DNA from: JAGVSR01 sp963742405
GTDB taxonomy: Bacteria; Pseudomonadota; Alphaproteobacteria; Rhizobiales; Hyphomicrobiaceae
Direction of reading: 5' to 3'
DNA: 64,000 bases
Assembly (NCBI GenBank): GCA_963742405.1
Contig: CAVUMB010000005.1
Span: forward strand, 638,720-702,719
Made by a program: the position numbers and the translations under genes. Below are positions 43,368 to 53,601 of the stretch, in pieces. Position 1 is the first letter of the stretch; each line of letters begins with the position of its first letter. Under the pieces are notes generated by a model. It did no database searches and had not been told where the DNA came from. It worked only from the letters and a program-made list of their open reading frames with translations.

Positions 43368-44927
43368 ATGACTGACCCAATCGAGGGACCAACACGTCGA
43401 GCGCTGCTTTTAACCGGGTCGGCTTGGGCGACGGTCCTGGCGCTCGCGCAACTTGCTTCCGCTCCCGAACGCGCCATCGCGCAGGATGCGCCGCCTCCCA
43501 CCGAGCCATTCGCAGCCAAGGACGTACTCAAGCTTGCCGAGGATCTTGCGGCGAAAGACTTCGCCCGTCCGGTCCTCGACGTCCCCGAACCGTTCAACGC
43601 CCTTAAGCAGGAACAGTATCGCGACATTCGCTTTCGCAACGAGCAGGCGCTCTGGCAGTCGGAGCGGATCGGCGTTGAGGTTCATCTGCTGCCGCGCGGC
43701 TGGATCTATGAAACACCCGTCGAAATTCGCGTCGTTGAGGACGGACAGGCGCGACGCCTGCAAGCCGACAGCCGCATGTTCACGTTTGGCGAAACAATTG
43801 CAGCCGCCCCTGAAGCAGCACCCTATGCCTTCTCGGGCTTCCGCCTCGCCGGTCCGCTCAGCCGCGCCGATCGCGTCGATGAATTCGCCGTGTTCCAAGG
43901 GGCCAGCTACTTCCGCGCCGTCGGTCTCGGACAGTCCTACGGCTTGTCAGCCCGCGGCCTCGCCGTCAACACAGCCCAGCCGGCCGGCGAAGAATTCCCG
44001 ATATTTCGCGCCTTCTGGATTGAAAAACCGCGCACCCCCGGAGCCGAAGTCGTGGTCCATGCGCTGCTCGACAGCCCCTCGATCACCGGCGCCTATCGCT
44101 TCACGATCGCCCAGGGCGAAACCACTGTCATGCTGGTCGACACAGTGCTTTATCCGCGCCGCAGCTTGAAGCACGTCGGCTTTGCGCCACTGACCAGCAT
44201 GTTTTTGAAAGGCAGTGCGCAAAGCCGCGTCAATGGCGACCTCAGACCGGCCGTCCACAATAGCGAGGGGCTTGCCATCCTCAATGGACGCGGCGAGCGC
44301 ATCTGGCGCCCGCTCACCAATCCGCGCACCCTGCAGACCAGCGCTTTCATCGATAAGAACCCGCGCGGCTTCGGCCTGATGCAGCGCGATCGCGACTTTG
44401 CCACCTTCGACGATCTGGCTGCGCGGTTCGAACGTCGGCCAAGCCTGTGGGTCGAGCCACGCGGCAGTTGGGGCGACGGCTATGTCGAATTGATTGAAAT
44501 CCCGTCCGAGGAAGAAATCCACGACAACATCGTTGCGTATTGGACGCCGGCAAATTCCTTGGAACCGGGAAAGCCCTATCCGCTTTCATACAGATTGCAC
44601 TGGGGTTCTAACGGGCCGCTGCCGGCATCTGGCGCACGCGTTGTGCGCACCGTGGCTGGCCAGATGCGGAAGGACAACTGGGTTCGCTTCATGATCGACT
44701 TCGCCGGCCCTGCGTTAGCTGAAATGACCGAACTGCCGGCACTCGATCTGACCGTCAGTGCCGGCACCGTTCACGGTGCCGTGGTGCAGCCTCACCCAGG
44801 CATTGGTGGCGTTCGGGTCTCGTTCAACTTCGCGACCGACGGCGCCGAAGTCAGCGAGATGCGTCTGGCGTTGAAGCGCGGCGACGCGACAATATCCGAA
44901 ACGTGGCTTTATCGGTGGACCGCCTGA
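43368..44927 (+). CDS. glucan biosynthesis protein OpgD/OpgG (periplasmic)
   Basis: A 519-aa periplasmic protein of the MdoG/OpgG/OpgD family, needed for osmoregulated periplasmic glucan synthesis. The N-terminus has a twin-arginine-type signal (TRRALLLTGSAWATVLALAQL), as in OpgD. The body shows FNALKQEQYRDIRFRNEQALW, GFRLAGPLSRADRVDEFAVFQGASYFRAVG, IFRAFWIEKP, and the SMFLKGSAQSRVNGDLRPAVHNSEGL core, with WLYRWTA at the C-terminus. It is 1 nt upstream of opgH. OpgG and OpgD are hard to separate from sequence by eye; the Tat signal favours OpgD. Confidence 0.92.
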   Translation: MTDPIEGPTRRALLLTGSAWATVLALAQLASAPERAIAQDAPPPTEPFAAKDVLKLAEDLAAKDFARPVLDVPEPFNALKQEQYRDIRFRNEQALWQSERIGVEVHLLPRGWIYETPVEIRVVEDGQARRLQADSRMFTFGETIAAAPEAAPYAFSGFRLAGPLSRADRVDEFAVFQGASYFRAVGLGQSYGLSARGLAVNTAQPAGEEFPIFRAFWIEKPRTPGAEVVVHALLDSPSITGAYRFTIAQGETTVMLVDTVLYPRRSLKHVGFAPLTSMFLKGSAQSRVNGDLRPAVHNSEGLAILNGRGERIWRPLTNPRTLQTSAFIDKNPRGFGLMQRDRDFATFDDLAARFERRPSLWVEPRGSWGDGYVELIEIPSEEEIHDNIVAYWTPANSLEPGKPYPLSYRLHWGSNGPLPASGARVVRTVAGQMRKDNWVRFMIDFAGPALAEMTELPALDLTVSAGTVHGAVVQPHPGIGGVRVSFNFATDGAEVSEMRLALKRGDATISETWLYRWTA

Positions 44928-44928
44928 A

Positions 44929-46856
44929 ATGACGAACCCAGGTCTCATGGACACCGTTTCCACCGCACCCGTGACGCCGCCAGCGCCGGCCAAAGCCGTT
45001 GCCGCCCTGCCCACGGCACGCAAGGATGCGAGCAACCCCGAACTTCTGCCTGACGAGGCGCCGCTGGCCATGCCGGCACAGGACCTGGCCAAGAAAATCT
45101 CTTTCACTATCGACCCGACGCGGCGTGGATCGTGGGTCCCGCGCGCGGCCATCGTGGTCGGTGCATTATCATTGACGCTGGCCTTCGCCTACGAGTTGTA
45201 CGGCGTCCTGTCGTTCGTCGCTGTCACACCGATCCAGTTCGTCTTCCTGGTCCTGTCGACCATCACGTTCGGCTGGATCGCCTTCGGCTCTCTCAGCGCC
45301 GCCATGGGCTTTCTGCCGCTGTTTGCCGGCGATCATACAGACACACTCAACGTTCCGCCGGCCAATGGTCCCCTGCACAGCCGCACGGCGCTGCTCTTTC
45401 CCGTCTATCAGGAAGAACCGCACAGGATCGCCGGCACCATCGCCGCGATGGCTGAGGAACTGATTCATCTCGGCAAGGCGCAGGATTTCGACAGTTTTCA
45501 TTTTATCCGACACGCGCGGAGCGGATGAGGGCGACGTTGAGGAAGCTTGCTATCGCCAGCTGGCCGAGCGGCTCGCGGGTGTGGTCTCGATCTACTATCG
45601 ACGCCGCATCGAGAATAAGGCCAGGAAGTCCGGCAACATCGAAGATTGGGTCGAACGCTTCGGCGGCGCCTACGATCATTTCATCATTCTGGACGGCGAT
45701 AGCGTGATGTCGGGCGAGGCCGTGGTCCGGCTCGCGCGCGCTATGGAGGGCGACCCGCGCGCCGGGCTCATCCAATCGATCCCGCGGCTGACAGGCGGCA
45801 CCACGCTGCTGCAGCGACTGCAGCAGTTCGCCTGCAACGTTTACGGTCCAGCCGTTGCCGGAGGCCTCGCGTGCTGGCACCGCGACCAAGGCAACTACTG
45901 GGGCCACAACGCCATTATCCGAACCGAGGCCTTCGCCAGCGCCGCCGGGTTGCCGATCCTAACCGGACGCAAGCCATTCGGTGGTCCGATCCTCAGCCAC
46001 GATTTCGTCGAAGCCGCGCTGCTGCAGCGCGCCGGCTGGGGCGTGCACATGGTGCCGAGCGTCCAGGGCTCCTATGAAGGTATGCCGCCAGGGCTCATCG
46101 ATCTCGTGGTGCGGGATCGCCGCTGGGCGCAAGGCAACCTGCAGCACATGGCGTTGATCCCGCGCAAGGGGCTCAGCACCATGGGCCGTGTGCATCTGTC
46201 GATGGGTGCGTTCGCCTATCTCGTATCCGCCATCTGGGCGCTGTCGCTCATCACAGGCATCGTGCTGGCGCTGCAGAGCCAACAACTGATCCCGAGCTAT
46301 TTTCAGGACAGCAAAACGTTGTTCCCGATCTGGCCGGTCATCGATCCGGGCGCAGCCATGCGCCTGTTTCTTGGCACAATGGCCGTCGTGCTGCTGCCCA
46401 AGCTGCTGGGGCTTGCTCTCGAAGTCAAACGCGCGGCTGCGGCGGGCGAACTGTTCGGCCTGCCACGCGCATTGGCGGCTGTCTCGGTCGAAACCTTCTT
46501 CTCCATGCTGCTCGCACCCATCCTGATGATGACGCAGACGGCGGCCGTGGTGCAGATCCTCTCCGGCATCGACAGCGGCTGGAAAGCCCAGCGCCGCGAT
46601 GACGGCAGCGTCCCCTTCCAGTTCGCCATGCGCTTTCACGTCCTGCACATGGTCACGGGCGCCGTGATTGCCAGCGATCTGCTGGATCGTCTCGCCCGGC
46701 CTCTTGCTGTGGATGCTGCCCGTGGTCGCCGGTCTCATCCTCGCCGGACCTCTGAATTGGCTGACCGGTCAACCGGCTGGACCAGCGATGACCGCCCTCC
46801 TCAGCACCTGGGATGATCGCGAACCTCCGCCGATCCTGTTCGGGCCCGCGAATTGA
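44929..46856 (+). CDS. opgH: glucans biosynthesis glucosyltransferase OpgH (frameshifted)
   Basis: A membrane glucosyltransferase that makes the linear backbone of periplasmic glucans. The first part reads PTRRGSWVPRAAIVVGALSL, membrane segments, then LLFPVYQEEPHRIAGTI. The frame breaks in a run of four T at 45495-45498 and continues as FILSDTRGADEGDVEEACY, FIILDGDSVMSGEAVVRLA, GGPILSHDFVEAALL and DRRWAQGNLQHM, which include the GT2-type catalytic aspartates. A second shift near 46685 moves to SPGLLLWMLPVVAGLILAG, and the protein ends at 46854-46856 or slightly beyond. Directly downstream of opgD/G. The breaks are single bases. Confidence 0.88.
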
Positions 46857-46976
46857 CCCGCGAATGGCAGCAAAAGTTTCGCGAAAAAAATCAGCTGCAC
46901 CGTCCGCCACCCGACGCTCGAGACGCCGGCCGAGGACGTACCCCGCGCCGCCTGATCGCCCTTGGCGTTACAAAGC

Positions 46977-48012
46977 TTACCGGCCGCTCGACGACGGCGG
47001 CTCGGCAGCTTTGATCTTGCGAAAGATCTCCGGCACGAGATCGCGCACGCGAATTTCGGGAGCATCCAGAAACGGCAATGGCCGCGTCACGCCCAGCGCC
47101 GCAACTCCGATCCGCGCCGTCAGCGCACCGTTGAACGCACCTTCACCGAGCCTGCGGCTGAGCCGGCGCAATAGATCCTGGCCGAGGAACTGCCCAAGCA
47201 GATCGTCGGTCATCGCGACACCACCGGTTGCCACGATGTGGCCGATGACCATGCGCGCGATGTTGAGCGTTCCAGTCAAGCCCGGACGCCCGCCGTAGAT
47301 CGCAGCCAGCGTGCGCAACATCTTCAGGTTCTCGACTGCGACGTACAGCATGGCGATCCAGGCCATCGGGGAAATCGCCGTCACCGTCGCAACGCGCTTT
47401 GCCGATTTGAGGATTTGTCGCCGCGCCTGTAGATCGAGCGGGACCATCACTTCGCGGTCAGCAAGCCGCAAGAGGTCGCCCGGATCGCGACCGTCGCTCG
47501 CGTGTTCGACCAGCCGCGCTAAGCCCCACTGACAATCCGCGCGGTTCGAAAGCAAGCCGCTGCAGCGCGGCAACGGCGCTCTGTTCCGCCTTCACGTCGT
47601 GTTTGGAAAGCGCGGTCTCAACGGCCTCGTGCAACCCCTGCAGGCGACGCAACCGGAACAGGCCAACGATCTCCCGAACGATGAGGACGAACGTGGCAAC
47701 GAGCGCCACGATCCCCAACCCGAAGGCCAACCAGCCGACCCAATCCTGCCGCTCGAAAGCCACCGCAACGAAACGGCCGAACGCGAGCCCGGCGGCAAGC
47801 CCCGCAAGTCCGGCCATCGCGGAGAACAGGATGGCCCCCCAACGGATGCCACGGCCAATCTCCTCCGTCGTCGGGCGCACCCGAACATCACCGGGCAAGG
47901 CGCGGTCACGACGATCGGCGCGCGACGATGCTGTCGCTTCGATGGTCGCCTCGCCGATATCGAATACCTGCGGACCACGCGGCGGTGACTGCGGTGGCGT
48001 CGGCTTTGTCAT
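46977..48012 (-). CDS. YcjF/TIGR01620-family inner membrane protein (frameshifted)
   Basis: A protein of about 345 aa. From MTKPTPPQSPPRG at 48012 it shows the cytoplasmic N-terminus and a membrane pair (WGAILFSAMAGLAGLAAGLAF, WLAFGLGIVALVATFVLIV). The frame shifts near 47550 and continues as CQWGLARLVEHASDGRDPGDLLRLADRE, AVTAISPMAWIAMLYVAVENLKMLRTLAAIYGGRPG, which matches the DUF697-like C-terminal domain. Family function is poorly known; ycjF accompanies ycjX in many Proteobacteria, as here, and both respond to envelope stress in enterics. Its start overlaps the end of ycjX. Confidence 0.88.
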
Positions 48013-49475
48013 GGAAACCAATCCCCGATCAGATAATCGAGCGCCCGTCGAGCCGAATATGAGGCGTCGGCGCCGGTTCGCTCGACCCAATGGGAGTCGC
48101 CAGACGCGGCGGGCGGAACCGAACGAAGGTCGCGGCCGCACCGGAGAGTTCCCGGCCAGGGTGGGCGAGCGCCTCCTGCGGATCAGCCGGGAGATCGCCG
48201 GGGAAAGATAACGGCTTCACGCCGTCCGTCGAAAGTCTGGCCAGCCACGACCTCTCCGGGCATGGGAATGCCGGCAATGCACGGCAACGTCTCCGAACCG
48301 CGCCGAACTTCAGCTTCCCGCGTCGCGCGCAGCGCTGAGATCGCCATGACGCGCACGTCGCCGCCGGCCTTCGTAACCCGCCGCGCGGCACGCGCCGTCA
48401 GCGCCATCAGGATGGCTTCCAGACGGTCATGACTGGTTCGACTGACGTGATCGGCTTTGGTGGCCGCGAACAGCACCCGGTCAATGCGCCGGGCGTAGAA
48501 GCTGGACAGCCACGAGTTGATGCCGGGACGAAAAGCGGACAGGACGCTCGTCAAAGCATCTTCCAGATCGGCAACACTCTCCGCTCCCCGCGACAGCGAG
48601 CCAAGCACATCGACGAGCACAACCTGTCTGTCGAGCTTCAGGAAATGATTGCGAAAGAACGGCTTGACGACGTCCCGCTTGTAGCTTTCGAAGCGGCGTT
48701 CGAGCAGCCGGAAAAGCGCAGTTTCCGCCACGCCTGGCACGGCGGCAAGATCCAGCGGGAAGAATGTCAGAAGCGGCGAACCCGACAGATCCCCCGGCAT
48801 CAGGAAGCGACCCGGCGTCAAGGCTCCCACACCATGTTCGGACGCCTTGGCGGCAGCAAGATAATCCGTAAACAGGCGCGAACCTTCGATCGCCGTCTGC
48901 TCCGGATTAGCACCTGTCGCGGCCTGCGCAGCGAACGCGCGCCACGCCTCGGACAGCGCGGCACGCGACGGGGCCCGCGCCTTGCGCAGCGGCATCCTCG
49001 CACCAGGTACTTGAAGGACTGATCGATGAAGCGCAAGGTCGATGAGCCACTCACCAGGATAGTCGACGATATCGACATGCAGCCGGTCGATGCCGAGCGA
49101 GCGGCGAATAAAATCGCGCGGGCGAAACGCCAGCGTCAGGCGCAATTCAGAGATGCGCCGCGTACTGTCCGGCCAGCCTGCGGGGTCGTCGGCCAGTGAC
49201 TCAGATGGGCCTCGTAATCGAACCGGGGGACAGCGTCGTCGGGCTGCGGCTCCAGGAAGCAATCACGCAAGCCGCCCTTCGGCTTCGGGCGTGAAGAACG
49301 GCAGGCGCCCGCCGATCATCAAGTTGCGCACGAGTGCGGTGATGAAAACGGTTTTGCCGGCCCGCGACAGACCCGTCACGCCCAGGCGGACGGTGGGCGT
49401 CAAGGCATCTCGTAGGCTTGCTCCGGCGGTTCTGAACGTCGACCGGCTCGGCAGCTCGAATAGGGGGCGGTTCAA
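48009..49475 (-). CDS. ycjX: YcjX-family P-loop NTPase (several frameshifts)
   Basis: A protein of about 488 aa. The TTG start at 49475 leads to VRLGVTGLSRAGKTVFITALVRNL, the family P-loop. Single-base breaks near 49270, 49200, 48215 and 48035 separate the pieces FLEPQPDDAVPRFDYEAHL, ESLADDPAGWPDSTRRISEL, VVLVDVLGSLSRGAESVADLEDA and FPGDLPADPQEA, ending in ALDYLIGDWFP. Together they cover the whole DUF463 protein. The stop TGA overlaps the ATG of ycjF, so the genes are translationally coupled. Predicted as a GTPase-like regulator; partner unknown. Confidence 0.88.
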
Positions 49476-49499
49476 TGGGAACGTCTCCGGTTCCCTTAC

Positions 49500-50619
49500 C
49501 TAGGGCGCGAACCCTTCGACGGCAAGACGTTGTGGCGCCAAGGCCGGCCACTCGACGCAGCGCACTCGTTCTATGCCGCCAGGATCGTGCCGCGCCACCC
49601 GCTCGGCGTGCGCCTCGTGTCCAAGAACATCCGAGAGCGATCGCACGGAACATGCGCCGCGCTCTTCGGTCCGCAGACGAGAGGAAGAAATCGATTGCGT
49701 AAAGCTCGTCGTCCGTAAACGGCGGCACATACAGCGCCCCCCGCTGCGCTTCCAGATCGTCCAACCCGATCAGGCGATGCGAAAGCCCGCAGTCGGCAAG
49801 CAGTGCCGAGCTTTTGGACGTATTGCTACCAACCGCCAGGAACGGCAGGCGCATGCGCATCGCCATGCAAACGCCGTGGTAGCGGCCCGACACGACGCCG
49901 CGCGCTTGGCGGCTCAGAACGTCAACGAACTCATCCGTTGAACGGTGGGCATGGGCATAGCGCAAGGCATACGCCCCTCTCGGCATGAACTGACTACCCA
50001 GCCGCTTGAGTTCGAACTTCACGCGCCGAGCCAGCGATCCGACTACAGGCACGGGTGGAGCGGCGCGCAGCGAAATCATGCGGGATTTGTGACGCGCCGC
50101 AAGTCGCATCAGCGCGTCGGTCTTGTCCGGCTCGCACGAGTCGGTGACGAATGTTTCCTCGCCAACCGACGCACGCGACAGGTTCGCGGTTAACGTCAGG
50201 TCTGGAACAACAAGCGACTTGATGCCGACGCGCTTCAGCGATCTTTGGCTGGCGCTGTCGCGGACGAACACCTTCCGAAACTGCGCGATGCCCCGATAAA
50301 CCCTGGCGCTGTTGTTTTCCTCGCTGGCGTTGATCAGATAAGCCGGAATGTCTTCGCGTTGCATCCACTCGCCGATGCGCGCAATTGCCCTGGCTGACTT
50401 GGTGTCGTCGTGCAGCGAGCCTTCGCCATTGACGATCACGAGATCGAAATCCGCGGCGCGCTTGGAAAGGATTTTTTCGACGGAAGGCCAGTCGCAACCG
50501 GTTTGTAACTCAATCCCCGCCTCGCTCGCCAATTCGCGTGCGCGGCGACTGACGAGTGCCGACCCGTGGTGGCCGGCGAGCGAAGTATCATTGACCAAGA
50601 GTGCTCGAAGCGAGCTCAT
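49500..50619 (-). CDS. polysaccharide pyruvyl transferase family protein
   Basis: About 373 aa, reading leftwards. The start at 50619 (SSLRALLVNDTSLAGHHGS) opens a two-domain GT-B-like fold: DLVIVNGEGSLHDDTKSARAI, AYLINASEENNSARVYRGI, KVFVRDSASQRSLKRVGI and VVPDLTLTANLSRA, then VVSGRYHGVCMAMRMRLPFLAVGSNTSK, the conserved ligand-binding region of pyruvyl transferases. Such enzymes add pyruvate ketals to exopolysaccharide sugars or act on related substrates. The frame must shift near 49660, since the printed frame otherwise runs into ycjX; the alternative ends at 49500. It is divergent from the Mur-ligase-like gene, with 308 bp between them. Confidence 0.82.
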
Positions 50620-50927
50620 GTTAACCAACTCCTGTACCGATCTAACGCCTGTGAAAACCACAGAATTTGGGAACACAAACGCAGACGGCACAGAAGCAGA
50701 CAGAGACGCTAAACGAGTTACAAAGAAGGCGGCCGAACGAGCCGCGTTCTTACATCAGCGCCACGAATCAAAACAAGTCAACAGTCAGCAGGAAGATCTT
50801 GACCGAAATTCGCCGCCGGCAATCGAAGTGGCCATTGGATATCGGGGATAACTCAGATCGGAGATTAGAGCCAATCGCGCCAGCTGTTACCTCTTGAAGT
50901 CAGATCGTAGAGGGCGCGGGAGGGCAA
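50620..50927. other. 308-bp divergent promoter region of the pyruvyl transferase and Mur-ligase-like genes
   Basis: No coding frame is convincing. It is A-rich around 50660-50800, unlike its flanks. No EcfG site with correct spacing is present; a GGAAC at about 50670 lacks a partner. Confidence 0.45.
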
Positions 50928-52212
50928 GTGGCTGCACCGGGACCAGATCGAAAACTCGAGCGATGGTTAAAGGTGCAAATCGCAGTTTTTAACCGTCGCA
51001 TCATGCCGGCGCGAGTGATCGCTGTCACGGGCAGCAGCGCCAAGTCAACGACGACATTGCTGCTCGGGCACATTCTTGCGTCGCGCCACGAAGTCCTCTG
51101 CCAAGCCGGCCACAACGGCCTCAGCCATTCCGTGCGCGCCTTATCGCGCATGAAGCGTCGCCATCATTATGCGGTCATCGAGACGGGCGCCGGGGAGCCG
51201 GGCGATCTGAAACGGATCTGTGACTTAGTGCAACCCGACGTCTCCGTCATCACGATGGTAGCGCTGGAACACAAATCAAGCTTTAAAACCGTTGAAGCGG
51301 TGCAGCGGGAAAAAAGCCAACTCGCTAGATCCCTGCGAGCGGGCGGTCTGGCCGTCCTTAACGCCGACGATCCCCGCGTGCTCGCCATGCAGCACCAGTG
51401 CTCCGGCCGTTGGGTGACTTTCGGCTGCGACAATGCCGACGCGACCTATCGTACGACCGACGTACGCTGCACACTTCCAGAGCGCTTGCAGCTGACCCTG
51501 AAATGGAACGGGCAATCGCTACCATTACGCACGCGCTTTGCCGGCCGGCACTTCTGGCTGCCGACGGCCGCTGCTGCCGCAACGGCTCTTGAACTTGGCG
51601 TGCCGCCGGATTTGGTCGCGGAACCGCGTGGCCTCGTTCGAACCCGTTCTTGAACGATGCGGCGTGCTCACCGTCCGCCGCGGCCCGACCTTCGTCGTCG
51701 ATACCGCGAAAGCCCCCTGGCATTCCATCGGCTTGAGTTTTGAGATGCTGGCAGGCGCGCGCGCACCGCGCAAGCGCATCGTGCTGGGACAAATGTCGGA
51801 CTTCACGGGCAGCAACAGGAAGTACCGCGATGCCTACCGCATGGCCAGCGCCGTCGCCGATGAAGTGATCTTTGTCGGCGATCACGCGCACCGATCCGAA
51901 GCGACGCCTCAAGACATTGCTAGCGGCAAATTCGCGGCCTTCACAACACCACGCGAAGTTTTCGATCACCTGCAAGCAACCGCGATACCGGGTGAACTCA
52001 TCCTCCTCAAGGGATCGGGCAATCTCCACCTGGAACGCATTGCTCTGGCCTTCGCCCGCGACGTCGCGTGCTGGACGCCGAAGTGCGGCAAAACACTCGC
52101 CTGCCTGGATTGCAAGAATTTCGATCCCGCTAACGCCCGCAGCGGCGGCAACTCGAACCTTTCAACCCGCCACTCCGTCATCAGCCAAAGTATTTCCTCG
52201 ATCAACGCATAG
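50928..52212 (+). CDS. Mur-ligase-like (MurF-type) protein with a cysteine-rich tail (frameshifted)
   Basis: About 427 aa. The GTG at 50928 has a GGGAGGGCAA ribosome-binding site. The P-loop at residues 33-43 reads VTGSSAKSTTT, a variant of the Mur GTNGKTT. HYAVIETGAGEPGDLKRI and LVQPDVSVITMVALEHKSSF follow, with the LAVLNADDPRVLAM core. At 51624-51625 an extra C breaks the frame; repaired, it continues RVASFEPVLERCGVLTVRRG and EMLAGARAPRKRIVLGQMSD. The C-terminal tail is unusual: ACWTPKCGKTLACLDCKNFD has four cysteines (C-x4-C-x5-C-x2-C), which could bind zinc. Mur ligases do not normally carry this. It would join an amino acid or peptide to an unknown carrier. Followed 19 bp later by the PP-loop gene. 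Confidence 0.78.
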
Positions 52213-52231
52213 TTTTTTCAGGAGCAACATT

Positions 52232-53383
52232 ATGCTTACGGCGTTTCCAAAGACATCGCTGAGTTCGCCCGTCGCCGTCGAAGTTGAACGCAGTGACCGC
52301 GAATACACTGTGGTCTTCGACCAGCAGCGGCTTACATTCAAACTGCACGGCCCAACGACACCACCGCCGTCAAACGATGACTTCGCCATATGGTGCATTC
52401 TGCCCTTGGCGATGCGGGCGGGACGCAACGTTGAATTCAAGGGTCCGGTTTCGAAAACGGCGCTGGCCAATGCGCAGCAGCTCGTCGACATCTGGGCGAT
52501 GTGGGTACCCGAAAAGTACAGCCCCGTCACATTGAGTGCAAAGACATACGCCGCAAATGGCCAAGGCACAGACGGTGCGGCGCTCCTTTATTCAGGCGGC
52601 GTTGATGCCACTTTCGCTCTGGTTTCGGAAAAGCGGGCACACGACATTCGTCTTGCCGTCACGGTCCATGGGCTCGACTATGATGCGGTCAAGCAGAAGC
52701 CCTTCGACGGCCTCAGGGCGCGCACTCGCCCACTTTTGGCCAAGTACCGTGTTGAGCAGGTCATCGTCGAAACCAACGCCGGCAAAATCATCGGTGACCT
52801 TGGCCTGACCCACGCCTTCGTCTTGGCCAGTTGCCTGTTCCTCGCGGCCACCGCGCAAAGCAAGGGACTGCTCGCTGCTGATCTGACGCCCGCGCAAGAG
52901 ATGATGGTTTTTCCTTGGGGCACCAACCACGTCACAAACCGCCTGTTTGCGTCCGACGACTTCACCATGCACACCGTCTCGTCAGACTTTGACCGCATAC
53001 GCAAACTGGAAATCTTGCTGGAAGACGATACAGCCTTGGCCGCACTCAGCTGCTGCGGCGACAAAAAACGCCGGCCGGATAACTGTGGCGTCTGTCCTAA
53101 GTGCATGCGGACAAAAAGCATGTTTTTGGCCGTCAGTGGAGAAGTGCCGCCAATCTTCCTCGATAACACCGTCACCAGCGCGCAAATCCAACAGCTCGAC
53201 GTATCGAGCAACGCTGCCTACAAGCATTATTCCCAAATCGTCCGCACAGCTCGACAGCGTGGCCATCTCGACGCTCTTCCCGGTCTTGAAGATCATGTCG
53301 AAAAGAGTGTCCGAGCGCAGCGTCAAGGTTATGTCCGCAACTCGATCGTTCGCCGCATCAGTCGCAGCATCGGTCTGATATGA
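52232..53383 (+). CDS. PP-loop ATPase-like protein with QueC-like cysteine cluster
   Basis: A 383-aa protein. The ATG at 52232 has a CAGGAG site. Residues 1-110 form a domain without clear homology. At 118-127 LLYSGGVDATF is the N-type ATP pyrophosphatase loop, with Ala in place of the usual final Ser. RLAVTVHGLDYD follows as in this fold. Residues 274-291 carry CC, then CGVCPKC, a cysteine cluster placed as in QueC and likely zinc-binding. The N-terminal addition, the Ser-to-Ala change and the neighbours argue against plain QueC. It probably adenylates a carboxylate or amide, with the Mur-ligase-like protein as partner. The name is a structural description, not a proven function. Confidence 0.75.
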   Translation: MLTAFPKTSLSSPVAVEVERSDREYTVVFDQQRLTFKLHGPTTPPPSNDDFAIWCILPLAMRAGRNVEFKGPVSKTALANAQQLVDIWAMWVPEKYSPVTLSAKTYAANGQGTDGAALLYSGGVDATFALVSEKRAHDIRLAVTVHGLDYDAVKQKPFDGLRARTRPLLAKYRVEQVIVETNAGKIIGDLGLTHAFVLASCLFLAATAQSKGLLAADLTPAQEMMVFPWGTNHVTNRLFASDDFTMHTVSSDFDRIRKLEILLEDDTALAALSCCGDKKRRPDNCGVCPKCMRTKSMFLAVSGEVPPIFLDNTVTSAQIQQLDVSSNAAYKHYSQIVRTARQRGHLDALPGLEDHVEKSVRAQRQGYVRNSIVRRISRSIGLI

Positions 53384-53395
53384 CCGCGAGGGGCG

Positions 53396-53494
53396 TCACC
53401 CCAGGATCACGTGGTGGAACGCAACGAAAATGCCGGCGCCGATGACGACCAATCCCATCAGCAAAATGGCGCCCGAACGAAGCAACTCGCGCAT
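53396..53494 (-). CDS. small membrane protein, 32 aa
   Basis: An ATG at 53494 preceded by GGAGGTTTGTCC opens a 32-codon frame with one hydrophobic helix (LLRSGAILLMGLVVIGAGIFVAF). The ribosome-binding site is perfect and the spacing good. It converges on the PP-loop gene. No family recognised; small single-helix proteins with this kind of site are often real. Confidence 0.55.
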   Translation of the reverse strand: MRELLRSGAILLMGLVVIGAGIFVAFHHVILG

Positions 53495-53601
53495 GGACAA
53501 ACCTCCGAGAGCCGCACATCGGCTCGAGGGTGCGAATTTGCGCCCGATCGGCTGAATGACGTCTGAAACGGCAATTCATCTGCGGTTCATGTGCGGGCGG
53601 T

